Origin: Paraburkholderia gardini
GTDB taxonomy: Bacteria > Pseudomonadota > Gammaproteobacteria > Burkholderiales > Burkholderiaceae
DNA: 44,384 bases
Assembly (NCBI RefSeq): GCF_907164575.1
Contig: NZ_CAJQYY010000038.1
Span: forward strand, 1 to 44,384
Reading direction: 5' to 3'
How positions within the stretch are numbered: position 1 is the stretch's first letter; every line of letters begins with the position of its first letter. Below the pieces are notes generated by a model, which was given only the letters and a program-made list of their open reading frames with translations, had not been told where the DNA came from and searched no databases. A program made the translations under genes and the position numbers. This document shows, in pieces, positions 15,053-24,630 of this stretch.

Positions 15053-18000
15053 TCAGTTCAATGCATGGGTGCGGGTGTCGGCGCGGATACGTGCAACCGT
15101 CGCCTCGACGTTCCGCCATGCCGGTCTGCCGCCCGCGAACTGCCCGCGCATGTACGACACGATTTCGGCGACCTGGGCATCGTTGAAGCTGTCGCGGTAA
15201 GCCGGCATCGTACCGAGTTCCGGCCGCGCAGGCGAGACGATGCCATCCAGAATCACGCGAATCAGGTTATCCGGCGCGGTACTGTGCACATTCGTATTGA
15301 GCGCAAGCGACGGATGCGCGCCGAACAGTTCCGGCCCGCTGCCGGTGTGATGGCACGCGGCGCAGGCGCCGTCGAAAAGCCGCGCGCCGGCGCCGGCCGC
15401 TGACGCAATATCGCGTGTGCCGCTGGCCCTTTCGTATTCGCGGGCGAGCGCCTCGGGATTCGCATTCGGCTGGGCCGGCGTCATCGAAGCGAGGTAGGTG
15501 GCCATCGCGCGGACATCTTCATCGGGCAACGCCGACAGTTCGCTGACCACCGCGGCCATCGGGCCGGCCGCGACGCCATGCAGCCTGGCGTGACCGGAAC
15601 GTAGATAGCTGAAAAGTTCGTCTTCGGTCCACGGCACCGGGGCATCCGACAGCGACGTCAGCGCGGGTGCGTGCCAGCCGTCCGCCGTGCCGCCTGCCAG
15701 AAACGCCGCGCCGGTTTTTTCGGCACCCAACGCGTTGCGCGGCGTATGACACGCGCCGCAATGGCCGAGTCCGTTCACGAGATACGCGCCGCGATTCCAT
15801 TGCACGCTTTGCGATGCATCGTGCGTGACCGTATTGCGTTGCAGGAACAGGCCGTTCCAGACGGCCATCAATGGGCGCACGCTGAACGGGAATGCGAGCT
15901 TCGTTTCAGGCGGCCGCGCATGCACCGGCGTTTGCGACATCAGGTACGCGTAGAGCGCTTTCAGATCGTCGTCGGATACGTTCCTGAACGACGTGTAGGG
16001 AAACGCGGGATAGAGACGATGGCCGTCGCGATGGATCCCCTCGCGCATCGCGCGCACGAACGCTTCGAGCGACCAGTTACCGATGCCCGTCTGCGCGTCG
16101 GGCGTGATGTTCGTGCTGTAGACCGTGCCGAACGGCGTGTCGAGCGGCAGGCCGCCCGCATTCGGCACGCCGTTGCGCGCGGTATGGCAGACCGCGCAAT
16201 CGCCAGCGGCGGCAAGTACCTTGCCACGCGCGATCAGTTCAGGCGCGAACGTGCCTGCAAGCGGCGCCGTGACCGGCGCGATGGCAGCCGGTGCCAGCGC
16301 CAGAGCGCCTAGCCACCCAGCTGCACCCGTAGCAAGCGCGCCGAAAAACCCCAAGCGCCAGCGCTTCTTCCGGCGCGCGGCTTTCTCTTCGGCCTGTGCA
16401 TCGGCAAGCGCGGCGCGAATCACGTCCGGCGTAAACGGCGGGCGCCGGAAGCGAACGCCCGTCGCATCGTATAACGCGTTCGCAATCGCGGCGGCGCCGG
16501 GTAGAGACGCGGATTCGCCGGTGCCCATCGGCGGCTCGCCGTGACGCGGCATCATCACGACTTCGATCACGGGCACTTCACGGAACGTGAGGATCGGATA
16601 GGCGCCCCACTCCTGGCTCGTCACCGACGTGCTGCCGAATGCGACCCGTTCCTTGAGCGCGCGGCTTGTCGCCTGGATGACGTTGCCGTGGATCTGGTGA
16701 CGCACGCCATCGGGGTTGATCATCGTGCCGGCGTCCTGGCCGACGACCACGCGCGTCACCGCAAGCTCGCCACTCTTCCGGTTGACCTCGACATCGGCAA
16801 CCCACGCGGCCCACGCCGCGCCGAAGCCCGGAAACCGGCTATGCACGTAGCGCGCGTATGCGAAGCCGCGTCCGCGCATGATGTCGCTCGCGTCGGGTTC
16901 CCTGTCTGGTCCGGGTGTGCCTTCAACGGTCACGCGCGGCTGCCAGCCGGCCTTTTCCGCAGTCGCTTTCACGAGGTCGATCGCACGGGGATCCGTGAGA
17001 TGATTCAGGCGAAACTCGACGGGATCGACGTCCGCTTCAGCGGCCAGTTCATCGATGAACGATTCGTGAGCGAAGCTATTCGGCAGTGCGGAGACGCCGC
17101 GCAACCACGACGCGCGCACGATGGGCGGCATGTCGTCGCAAACAATGCGCATCGTCCGGTAGTCGTACGGCGGCACCGCCGTACGATCGCCCATTTCGAA
17201 CACCTGGGGTTGCGGTGCGATGGCGCCGGTGAGCAGCAATGCGAGCGTCGGCGCATCGTTGGACGGGTAACGTGTCGCGAAGTCGTAACCCGTCAGCGCG
17301 CCTTCGGCATCGACGCCGCCGCGCACGTCCATCAGTTGTGCCGCGCCTTTCGGCTCCCACGCGTGTTCGTCCTCGCGCGAGAGCTGCACGCGCACCGGCT
17401 TGCCCACCGCACGCGAGAGCAGCGCGGCGTCCGCGGCGACATCGTCGGCGCAGTTGCGGCCGTAGCATCCGGCGGCCTCCATGCGCACGACCTCGATGTG
17501 CGCTTCGTCGATGGCGAGCAGCAGTGCCAGATCGGCGCGTAGCGAATGCGGATTCTGCGTGCCGGACCACACCTTCAGCGTATCGTCGCGAAAGTCGGCG
17601 ACAGCGCATGAAGGTCCGACCGACGCATGCATCTGAAACGGCCAGACGTAGGTGCGCTCCAGCGTTTTTCCGCCCTGCGCCAGCGCGCCGTCCACGTCGC
17701 CTTCGATCACGAGATCGCGGCGCGTCGACGGATTCGCACGCAGCGCGGCTTCGACCGCTTCGCTCGTGTCGAGCGCGGGCAGAGGGTCGACGGGTTTCCA
17801 TTGCACGTCGAGCCGTCGCGCGGCGTTGTGCGCGATTTCCTCGCGCTGCGCCACGACGCCGACAAAATCGCGAATCACCACGACCTTCACGTCGCCCTGC
17901 AATTCGCGCAGTGACGATTCATTCACCCGTAGCAGGCTGTTTCCAATGAAGTCGCCCTGCGCGATACCGGCATACGGCGGACGCACCACGCGCCCATGCA

Positions 18001-18691
18001 ACATGCCCGGCACACGCACGTCGTGGACGAACACGAGTTCGCCGGTGGCCTTGGCGGGAATATCCACACGCGGCGTGCTCTTGCCGACGATGCGATATTC
18101 GTCGGGCGATTTGAGCGGCGTATCCGGCGCGAGATCGAGTTCGATGCGTCTTCCACCGATCAGCTCCGCATAGGCAAAGCCCGCTGCGATATCGCCATCG
18201 CGGCGATGCACGATGCCATCGCGCACGTCGAGCAGTTCCGCGCTGACGTTCCAGCGCCGCGCTGCTTCATCGACGAGAAAATGCCTTGCCTGCGCGGCCG
18301 CCTGACGAAGCGGCACGGCTGAAATCTGGATCGTCGCGCTGGCGATCGTCGGTCCCTGATTCGGCGCTTCGGCCGTATGACCGAGCACGACGCTCACGCG
18401 CGTGAGCGGCACGTCCAGTTCTTCCGCGACGATCTGCGCGAGCGCCGTGCCGATGCCGGTTCCAAGATCGACGTGCCCGTTGAACGCGACGACTCCACCG
18501 TCGCCCCGCACCGCAAGGAACATGTCCTTTTCGGTCGGCACATGCGAGGAACGCGAACCGGGTTGACCCATGGCGGCTCGCGGCGATGCCTGCGGCGGCC
18601 GCGTGACGATCAGCACGTTGGCACTGTCGAAGAGTGTCCGCCGCGATTCAGCGTCGCGGCTTCGATCGACGCTGAAGTCCGGCCCGGTCAT
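15053..18691 (-). CDS. Molybdopterin hydroxylase fused to three cytochrome c domains (nicotinate-dehydrogenase-B type)
   Basis: A 1212-residue two-part protein. Residues 1-780 are the molybdopterin-binding half of a xanthine-dehydrogenase-family hydroxylase (GHVDLGTGIGTALAQIVAEE, GCYGRNCADDVAADAALLSR, catalytic Glu726 in MGTGESAS). After a basic stretch and a hydrophobic helix near 790-815, three cytochrome c domains carry CxxCH haem sites at 832-836, 978-982 and 1110-1114. The same layout occurs in NicB of aerobic nicotinate dehydrogenase, which hydroxylates the pyridine C6 with water and sends electrons to the respiratory chain. It overlaps the [2Fe-2S] gene by 4 bp (ATGA), so the pair is translationally coupled. 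There is no FAD subunit, as expected when cytochromes accept the electrons. The Cys or Gln positions do not fix the substrate; isoquinoline- or aldehyde-type substrates remain possible. Confidence 0.88.
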   Translation of the reverse strand: MTGPDFSVDRSRDAESRRTLFDSANVLIVTRPPQASPRAAMGQPGSRSSHVPTEKDMFLAVRGDGGVVAFNGHVDLGTGIGTALAQIVAEELDVPLTRVSVVLGHTAEAPNQGPTIASATIQISAVPLRQAAAQARHFLVDEAARRWNVSAELLDVRDGIVHRRDGDIAAGFAYAELIGGRRIELDLAPDTPLKSPDEYRIVGKSTPRVDIPAKATGELVFVHDVRVPGMLHGRVVRPPYAGIAQGDFIGNSLLRVNESSLRELQGDVKVVVIRDFVGVVAQREEIAHNAARRLDVQWKPVDPLPALDTSEAVEAALRANPSTRRDLVIEGDVDGALAQGGKTLERTYVWPFQMHASVGPSCAVADFRDDTLKVWSGTQNPHSLRADLALLLAIDEAHIEVVRMEAAGCYGRNCADDVAADAALLSRAVGKPVRVQLSREDEHAWEPKGAAQLMDVRGGVDAEGALTGYDFATRYPSNDAPTLALLLTGAIAPQPQVFEMGDRTAVPPYDYRTMRIVCDDMPPIVRASWLRGVSALPNSFAHESFIDELAAEADVDPVEFRLNHLTDPRAIDLVKATAEKAGWQPRVTVEGTPGPDREPDASDIMRGRGFAYARYVHSRFPGFGAAWAAWVADVEVNRKSGELAVTRVVVGQDAGTMINPDGVRHQIHGNVIQATSRALKERVAFGSTSVTSQEWGAYPILTFREVPVIEVVMMPRHGEPPMGTGESASLPGAAAIANALYDATGVRFRRPPFTPDVIRAALADAQAEEKAARRKKRWRLGFFGALATGAAGWLGALALAPAAIAPVTAPLAGTFAPELIARGKVLAAAGDCAVCHTARNGVPNAGGLPLDTPFGTVYSTNITPDAQTGIGNWSLEAFVRAMREGIHRDGHRLYPAFPYTSFRNVSDDDLKALYAYLMSQTPVHARPPETKLAFPFSVRPLMAVWNGLFLQRNTVTHDASQSVQWNRGAYLVNGLGHCGACHTPRNALGAEKTGAAFLAGGTADGWHAPALTSLSDAPVPWTEDELFSYLRSGHARLHGVAAGPMAAVVSELSALPDEDVRAMATYLASMTPAQPNANPEALAREYERASGTRDIASAAGAGARLFDGACAACHHTGSGPELFGAHPSLALNTNVHSTAPDNLIRVILDGIVSPARPELGTMPAYRDSFNDAQVAEIVSYMRGQFAGGRPAWRNVEATVARIRADTRTHALN

Positions 18692-19209
18692 GGCGGGTCT
18701 CCGGCAGGTACGGCAGCTACGTCATGCCCGCCACGTTCAGCGAGCAGGACCGCGGCGCGCTGCACGGCACGCAGGATCTCAACGTGCGTGCCGCATCGGC
18801 ACAGGTTGCGCGAAAGCTCACGGCGAACCGCCTCGGCGTCGGGATGCGGATTGCGATCGAGCAGTGCTTTCGCCGTCATGATCATGCCGTTCAGACAGTA
18901 GCCGCACTGGGCGGCCTGTTCGTCGATAAACGCCTGCTGCACCGGATGCAGCGCGCCCCGTGTACCCAGACCCTCCAGCGTCGTGATCTCGCGCTCCAGC
19001 GCGACCCGCGCGGTCGTCACACACGCGCGGGTCGGCGTGCCGTCCAGCAGCACCGTGCAGGCGCCGCATTCGCCAAGCCCGCAGCCGAATTTCGGGCCGT
19101 TCAGCTCCAGATCGTTGCGCAGCAGATAAAGCAATGGCGTGTCGATGTCCGCGACGACACGATGCGTCGCGCCGTTCACGTGCAAGGTCAGTGACACGGA
19201 AGCAGCCAT
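18688..19209 (-). CDS. [2Fe-2S] subunit of the molybdenum hydroxylase (NicA-like)
   Basis: The electron-transfer partner of the hydroxylase just downstream. Residues 40-65 hold a plant-type ferredoxin loop (FGCGLGECGACTVLLDG plus a fourth Cys in TRAC). The C-terminal half has the second cluster motif (QCGYCLNGMIM, then NLCRCGTH). Length (173 residues) is typical, slightly extended at the C-terminus. ATG at 19209 (MAASVSLTLHVNG) is preferred; a start at 19233 would overlap the enamidase gene, and neither has a strong ribosome-binding site. The two clusters pass electrons from the Mo site to the cytochrome domains. Confidence 0.9.
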   Translation of the reverse strand: MAASVSLTLHVNGATHRVVADIDTPLLYLLRNDLELNGPKFGCGLGECGACTVLLDGTPTRACVTTARVALEREITTLEGLGTRGALHPVQQAFIDEQAAQCGYCLNGMIMTAKALLDRNPHPDAEAVRRELSRNLCRCGTHVEILRAVQRAAVLLAERGGHDVAAVPAGDPP

Positions 19210-19222
19210 GGCGTGCGCGCGT

Positions 19223-20422
19223 TCAGACCACAACCGGTACTTCGGTCGCGGGGGGCGTATTGCGGCTGCGACGGCAACGGATCAGGCCATCGATCATCAC
19301 CATCCCAACGCCGGGTATGTCACCCAGTTGCACACTTTCGAGCAGCGTCGCGCCGGCGGTATGCTGGGCGCGATCCATGAAGACGAGATCGGCGGGACGT
19401 CCAGTCTCGATCAAACCCTGCTTCAGGCGGCGCTGGCGCGCGGTGTTTCCCGTGGCGAAGCAGAACGCAATCTCAGCAGGTATGTCCGCAAGACTCGAGA
19501 TCAGCGCGATCATGCGCAGAATGCCGAGCGGCTGAACGCCGGAACCCGCCGGGCTGTCGGTGCCGAGAATGATGCGATGCGGACACTTCAGTTCGATTGC
19601 ATGGCGTGCCGTCAGCAACGCGATGCGCTCATTGCCGTTGTGCACGATCTCGAGCGCACGGGTGGATTGCTCGCACAGGTCGCACACATGTTTATACGGT
19701 AGCGACGTGTGACCGCCGTTGATATGGCCGATGACGTCGGCATCGGCGGCGAGTACGACGTCCTTGTCGATGAGCCCGGAGCCGGGAATCGAAGGGCCGC
19801 CCGTGTGGATCGTGCTCTGGATGCCATACTTGCGCGCCCACGCCACCATCTGGCCCGCCTCCTCGCCCGCCTTGACGCTGCCGAGGCCGACCTCGCCCAG
19901 CAACGTCACGCCTGCCTCGGCGAGTTCCCTGAAGTCGGCTTCGACCATGCCTTTCTCGATCACGGGCGCACCGGCCAGCACTTTCACTCCACCGCCAACG
20001 CCGGCGCCGCGCATGCCTTCGAATGAACGCTGCGCTGTGATCGCCAGCGCTTTCACACCCGTGATGTCTTTGGGGCGGCCCGGCAGATGCACTTCGCCGG
20101 CGGAAATCATCGTCGTGACGCCGCCGTTGAGATTCGATTCGATCCAGCCCATCTGGTTCTGACGCGGCGTCCAGTCGCCGAACACCGGATGAACATGCGA
20201 ATCGATCAGGCCCGGCGCGACGGTCGTCCCGTTGCAGTCGATCGTGGTGCGTGCGCCTTCAAGGTCGCAGTCCTTCGCGTGGCCGATCGCGACGATCACG
20301 CCTTCATCGATGACGATCGTATCGGCGTCCAGAACCGGTTTGTCGATGTCGCCGGACAACAGCAGGCCGATATTCCCGACGACGACCTTGCCCGATGTAC
20401 CCGTCAATGTCTCTGCTGCCAT
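19223..20422 (-). CDS. Enamidase-like amidohydrolase
   Basis: 399 residues of the amidohydrolase superfamily, closest in style to enamidase, which hydrolyses 1,4,5,6-tetrahydro-6-oxonicotinate to 2-formylglutarate and ammonia in Eubacterium barkeri. The binuclear metal ligands are all visible: His76 and His78 (DSHVHP), Glu177 (LLGEVGLGS, a bridging Glu rather than carboxylated Lys), His206 (STIHTGG), His233 (IGHINGGH) and Asp289 (GTDSPAGSG). ATG at 20422 has AGGGAG before it and fits the fold better than the frame start at 20479. It lies between the ABC ATPase and the [2Fe-2S] gene, 53 and 13 bp away. The reaction is by homology; the exact lactam is unproven. Confidence 0.85.
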   Translation of the reverse strand: MAAETLTGTSGKVVVGNIGLLLSGDIDKPVLDADTIVIDEGVIVAIGHAKDCDLEGARTTIDCNGTTVAPGLIDSHVHPVFGDWTPRQNQMGWIESNLNGGVTTMISAGEVHLPGRPKDITGVKALAITAQRSFEGMRGAGVGGGVKVLAGAPVIEKGMVEADFRELAEAGVTLLGEVGLGSVKAGEEAGQMVAWARKYGIQSTIHTGGPSIPGSGLIDKDVVLAADADVIGHINGGHTSLPYKHVCDLCEQSTRALEIVHNGNERIALLTARHAIELKCPHRIILGTDSPAGSGVQPLGILRMIALISSLADIPAEIAFCFATGNTARQRRLKQGLIETGRPADLVFMDRAQHTAGATLLESVQLGDIPGVGMVMIDGLIRCRRSRNTPPATEVPVVV

Positions 20423-20475
20423 CTGCTTCTCCCTTCGACGTGAGTGCTGCGACCGGAGCCTGCATCCAGAAACCG

Positions 20476-21189
20476 TCAAACGCTCAGATACGCGCGCCTG
20501 ACGGTTTCGTTCTTCGCGAGTTCGCCGATCGTGCCGCTAAACCGGATCTGTCCTTTTTCAAGCACGTAGGCGCGATCGCTGACCAGTTCCGCGAAATGCA
20601 GGTTCTGTTCCGACAGCAGTATCGACAGCCCGTCGCGCTTCAATTCGAGAATCATGTTCGCCATCTGTTCGACGATGACGGGCGCAACGCCTTCCGACGG
20701 TTCATCGAGCAGCACGAGATACGGATTGCCCATCAGTGTGCGCGAGACCGTCAGCATCTGCTGCTCGCCGCCGCTCATCTGGCCGCCCGGCCGCCTCGGC
20801 ATTTCGCCGAGATTCGGAAACAGGCGAAAGAGCTTTTCGGGCGTCCAGTGCGGTGCGCCTTCGCGCGGCGGCTGACGGCCGGCATCGAGATTCTCCATCA
20901 CCGTGAGATCGCTGAACACGCGCCGGTCTTCCGGCACGAAACCCATGCCGAGGCGGGCGATGCGATACGGCGGCAACGTCGTGATGTCCGCGCCGCGGAA
21001 CGTCACCGAGCCCTGCTTGCGCGGCAACAGCCCCATGACCGCTTTCATCGTGGTCGATTTGCCTGCCCCGTTGCGGCCCATCAGCGCGACGACTTCGCCA
21101 CGCGCCACTTCAAAGCCGACGTCGAACAGAATGTGAGCGCGACCGTAGAACGCGTTCAGGCCGGATACTTTCAGCACAGGTTCGCTCAT
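20476..21189 (-). CDS. livF: ABC transporter ATPase, LivF type
   Basis: 237 residues with Walker A GRNGAGKST, signature MSGGEQQML, Walker B LVLLDEPSEG and the LivF-type ending (GTIGELAKNETVRRAYLSV). It pairs with the LivG-type ATPase upstream, overlapping it by 4 bp, to power the fused permease. LivF names the family; the cargo here is probably the ring compound handled by the neighbouring enzymes, not leucine. Confidence 0.93.
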   Translation of the reverse strand: MSEPVLKVSGLNAFYGRAHILFDVGFEVARGEVVALMGRNGAGKSTTMKAVMGLLPRKQGSVTFRGADITTLPPYRIARLGMGFVPEDRRVFSDLTVMENLDAGRQPPREGAPHWTPEKLFRLFPNLGEMPRRPGGQMSGGEQQMLTVSRTLMGNPYLVLLDEPSEGVAPVIVEQMANMILELKRDGLSILLSEQNLHFAELVSDRAYVLEKGQIRFSGTIGELAKNETVRRAYLSV

Positions 21190-21986
21190 CGCGGCGCTCC
21201 CGCTGCGGGTCCGTTTCCCGCAAGCGACGCGCGCGGCTGGAACGTCTTGCCGGTGCCGAAATACACTTCCTGCACGTGCGCATCGTTACGTATCGTATCG
21301 GCGTCGCCCTCCGCGATCAGCTTGCCGCGCGCGAGCACGATCATCCGGTCGGCGCTCGCGAAAACGACATCCATGCTGTGCTCCGTGAACAGCACACCGA
21401 TCTGGTGGTCGGTGGCGAGACGCCGCGTGAGCGCCATCAGATCGCTGCGTTCTCCCGGCGCCATGCCGGCGGTAGGTTCATCCATGAGCAGCAGCTTCGG
21501 ACGGTTCGCCAGTGCAATCGCCAGCTCGACGCGCTTGACGTCGCCATAGGCGAGCACGCCGCATGCGCGATGCGCGTCGTCGGCCATGCCGACCTGTTCG
21601 AGCAGGTGCAGGGCTTCATCCGCGAACCACGACGAGGCTGCTTTCCATAACCCGAAGAGCTTTCGTTCGCGGGAAACGAGCGCCATCTGCACGTTTTCGA
21701 GCACCGTCATCGAATTGAAGGTCGCGGCGATCTGGAACGTGCGGCCCACACCGAGCCGCCAGATATCGCGTGGCCGCCTGCCGACGAGTTCATGTCCGTC
21801 GAACACGATCGATCCCGCCGACGGCCGGAGTTGCCCGTTGACCATATTGAAGCAGGTCGATTTGCCCGCGCCGTTCGGACCGAGCAACGCAAGCAGTTGC
21901 CCTGCTTCGAGATCGAACGAAACATCGTCGACGGCCTTTAATCCGCCGAACGATCGCGAAAGACCGGATACGCGCAGCAGGCTCAC
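21186..21986 (-). CDS. livG: ABC transporter ATPase, LivG type
   Basis: 266 residues with Walker A GPNGAGKST and Walker B LLLMDEPTAG. The signature is the divergent LivG form (LAYGDVKRVELAIAL in place of LSGGQ). The usual LivG inserts are present (FQIAATFNSMTVLENVQMAL). Four-base overlaps with both neighbours (21986/21983 and 21189/21186) indicate translational coupling with the permease and the LivF-type ATPase. Confidence 0.93.
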   Translation of the reverse strand: MSLLRVSGLSRSFGGLKAVDDVSFDLEAGQLLALLGPNGAGKSTCFNMVNGQLRPSAGSIVFDGHELVGRRPRDIWRLGVGRTFQIAATFNSMTVLENVQMALVSRERKLFGLWKAASSWFADEALHLLEQVGMADDAHRACGVLAYGDVKRVELAIALANRPKLLLMDEPTAGMAPGERSDLMALTRRLATDHQIGVLFTEHSMDVVFASADRMIVLARGKLIAEGDADTIRNDAHVQEVYFGTGKTFQPRASLAGNGPAAGAPR

Positions 21987-23923
21987 AGACCCTCCTTCAT
22001 CGCGGCACCAGGCGTTTTAGTAGTCGCCGCGCCGTTTCGCGTGCTTTCGTCATCGTCGCCAAAGCGGTCGCGGATAAAGCCGACGATGCCTTGCGGAAAC
22101 GCGATCACCAGCAGCAGGATGGTGACGCCGAGCAGCGCCTGCCAGTAATCCGTCTGACGCGCCACGGTGTCCTGCAGCCAGGTAAACACGGCCGCGCCGA
22201 CGATCGGCCCGGTCAACGTCTGCAGACCGCCTAGCAGGACCATTACGAGGCCGTCGACCGAGCGGCTGATGCTGATCACTTCCGGTGAGATCGTGCCTTT
22301 GGAAAAGGCGTACAGCGATCCCGCAAGACCGCAGAAGAGCGAGGCAATCACGAACGCGACCCATTGCACACGCTTCACGTCGATGCCGATCGCCTCGGCG
22401 CGCAGCACGGAATCGCGCGATGCGCGCATCGCGTAGCCCAGCGGAGAAAACAGCATCCTGCGCAACAGCCACACGCCGATCGCCGCGCACACCAGCGTGA
22501 GGTAGTAATACGCCACGGGCGACGACAGCCAGTTCGACGGCCACAGGCCGAGAATGCCGTTGCTGCCACCCGTCACGTCGTCCCACTGAAAGACCACGGA
22601 CCACACGATCTGTGCGAATGCGAGCGTGAGCATCGCGAGATACACACCGGAGAGCCGCACGCAAAACCACCCGAAAACGAGCGCGCCACCCACGGCAAGC
22701 AATGGACCCAGCAGCAACGCCGCTTCCATCGGCAGATTCAGAACCTTGAGAAAGAGCGCGGCGCCGTAAGCGCCGAGCCCGAAATACGCCGCGTGACCGA
22801 ACGAATGCATGCCGCCCGGTCCCATGATGAAATGCAGGCTCGCCGCGAACAGCACGGCGATCAGGATTTCAACGAGGAGTACCGGCATATACGGAAACAC
22901 GCCGGCGCCAAGCGGTGCGACGGCAAGTACGACCAGCGTAGCGACAGCCAGCACGCGCAGGCGCCTGCCCGCCGGGCGTATCGGCGCCTCGGCGGCGGCC
23001 ATTCCGCGCACTGCGGCCGTCGCACGGCCAAACAGGCCCCAGGGGCGCACCACCAGCACGATCGCCATCACGACAAAGTCGGCCACCAGCGTGAACTTGC
23101 TTAGCGAAAGATCGATGCCGCCGATCGACACGTGACCGATCCCGATACACAGTGCCTTGATTTCCGCGATCAGCAGCGCCGCGACGAACGCACCGGGAAT
23201 GGAGCCCATGCCGCCGACCACCACGACCACGAACGCGTTGCCGATGGTTTCAAGGTCCAGCGAAAGATTCGCCGACATGCGCGGCACCTGCAACGCGCCG
23301 CCAAGGCCGGCGAGAAACACACCGACAAAGAACACGCCGGTAAAGAGCCACGCCTGATTGATGCCGAGCGCGCCGAGCATCTCGCGGTCCTGCGTCGCGG
23401 CACGCACGAGCGTGCCCCAGCGCGTGCGCGTGAGGCCATACCAGAGCGCCAGCAGCACGAGCGGACCGATCACGATCAGCGCGATATCGTAGGTTGGCAG
23501 TGGATGCCCCAGCAGATCGACGGCACCTGCCAGATGCGGTGCGCGCGGACCGAACAGATCCTCCGGCCCCCAGAGCCACAACGCGGCGTCGCGAAAGATC
23601 AGCACAAGGGCAAACGTCGCGAGCAGATGAAACAGTTCGGGGGCGCGATAAATCCGCCTGAGCACGATCATCTCGACCAGCGCGCCGAGTACGGCAACGA
23701 CCAGTGCGGCCGCGAACACCGACAGCCAGAATCCGGCCGACGTCGCGCCAAAGCGGCTCGTGATGCTGTACGCCACGTAAATGCCGATCATGTAGAACGA
23801 GCCATGCGCGAAATTGACGATGCGCGTCACGCCGAAGATCAGCGACAGTCCCGCCGCGACGAGAAAGAGCGCTGACGCATCGGCCAGTCCGTTGACAAGT
23901 TGTACCAGCAGATTCGAAAGCAT
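21983..23923 (-). CDS. Fused LivH-LivM permease of a Liv-type ABC importer
   Basis: 646 residues that join the two membrane subunits normally made separately. Residues 1-290 are LivH-like (LFLVAAGLSLIFGVTRIVNFAHG; GGMGSIPGAFVAALLI). From about 330 the LivM-like half follows (HSFGHAAYFGLGAYGAALFL; GLAGSLYAFSKG; GPIVGAAVFTWLQD). The fusion, also seen in other Burkholderiales, guarantees a 1:1 ratio. Hydrophilic linker and C-terminal tail (DDDESTRNG) are short. It is coupled by ATGA to livG. Start ATG at 23923 directly precedes the first helix. Confidence 0.92.
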   Translation of the reverse strand: MLSNLLVQLVNGLADASALFLVAAGLSLIFGVTRIVNFAHGSFYMIGIYVAYSITSRFGATSAGFWLSVFAAALVVAVLGALVEMIVLRRIYRAPELFHLLATFALVLIFRDAALWLWGPEDLFGPRAPHLAGAVDLLGHPLPTYDIALIVIGPLVLLALWYGLTRTRWGTLVRAATQDREMLGALGINQAWLFTGVFFVGVFLAGLGGALQVPRMSANLSLDLETIGNAFVVVVVGGMGSIPGAFVAALLIAEIKALCIGIGHVSIGGIDLSLSKFTLVADFVVMAIVLVVRPWGLFGRATAAVRGMAAAEAPIRPAGRRLRVLAVATLVVLAVAPLGAGVFPYMPVLLVEILIAVLFAASLHFIMGPGGMHSFGHAAYFGLGAYGAALFLKVLNLPMEAALLLGPLLAVGGALVFGWFCVRLSGVYLAMLTLAFAQIVWSVVFQWDDVTGGSNGILGLWPSNWLSSPVAYYYLTLVCAAIGVWLLRRMLFSPLGYAMRASRDSVLRAEAIGIDVKRVQWVAFVIASLFCGLAGSLYAFSKGTISPEVISISRSVDGLVMVLLGGLQTLTGPIVGAAVFTWLQDTVARQTDYWQALLGVTILLLVIAFPQGIVGFIRDRFGDDDESTRNGAATTKTPGAAMKEGL

Positions 23924-24010
23924 CGTCGCCCTTAACGGCCTTGCAATTCGGCGCCATCCAGGCGCATCGGGAACATCCCGTTTCCCCCGACACGCTAACA
24001 GCGAAATTAA

Positions 24011-24595
24011 TCAGCGCAAACCGTCTTCGCCCTTGATCTCGCTAACCTGCAATCCGCCGATGCGGGCAAGCGGTCGCCCTGACGACGTCACCGCGACGGC
24101 CACGACGATTTCATTCGCACGCGGCGCGTCCGGCACACGCGCTTCGATGGCGTCGAAATGACTGCGCACGTAGGCGGCGTCTTTATGACCGAGCGGCACA
24201 TCGATCGCGGTGCCGAGCGTGCCCATCTTTTTCGCCGACGGCACGAGCGCCGCGCCTTTTCCCACCGCGACGCGCAACGGCGCGCCCAGTTTCGGATGAA
24301 GCACCGCTGCCGCGTGTTCGAGTTCACCTGCTTCGCCGACGATCGCGGCCTTGCCATAGCTTTGTGCATCGCCTGGGCTGATGCCGAGCGCTTCGACACA
24401 CTTCTGGCCGAGCAGGCCGCCCAGTTCCTCGCCTGCGGCGATCAGCGTATCGAGGTTCTGTTCGTAACGTCCCGCATACGGATTTTCCATCACCGCGATC
24501 GCAACCGCGCGACGCGTGGGCGGCTCGACGGCCTGGCCCATTTCGACACGCGTTTCCTCGACCTGCACGACCAGCTTGCGAAGCTTGACTGTCAT
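24011..24595 (-). CDS. AA_synth (DUF1185) family protein, copy 2
   Basis: 194 residues of the uncharacterised 'amino acid synthesis' family (PF06684). Conserved blocks match the paralogue directly upstream: MENPYAGRYEQNLD, YGKAAIVGEAGELEHAAA, KMGTLGTAIDVPLGHKDAAY, then VRSHFDAIEARVPDAPRANE. No signal peptide, so it is cytosolic. ATG at 24595 has GGAG 9 bases before it. The name of the family is historical and no reaction is established. Two diverged paralogues in tandem within a catabolic operon suggest a heteromeric enzyme or two successive steps. Confidence 0.85.
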   Translation of the reverse strand: MTVKLRKLVVQVEETRVEMGQAVEPPTRRAVAIAVMENPYAGRYEQNLDTLIAAGEELGGLLGQKCVEALGISPGDAQSYGKAAIVGEAGELEHAAAVLHPKLGAPLRVAVGKGAALVPSAKKMGTLGTAIDVPLGHKDAAYVRSHFDAIEARVPDAPRANEIVVAVAVTSSGRPLARIGGLQVSEIKGEDGLR

Positions 24596-24630
24596 TTCGA
24601 TCTCCATCGATGCGTCTGATCCAGCGCTGT

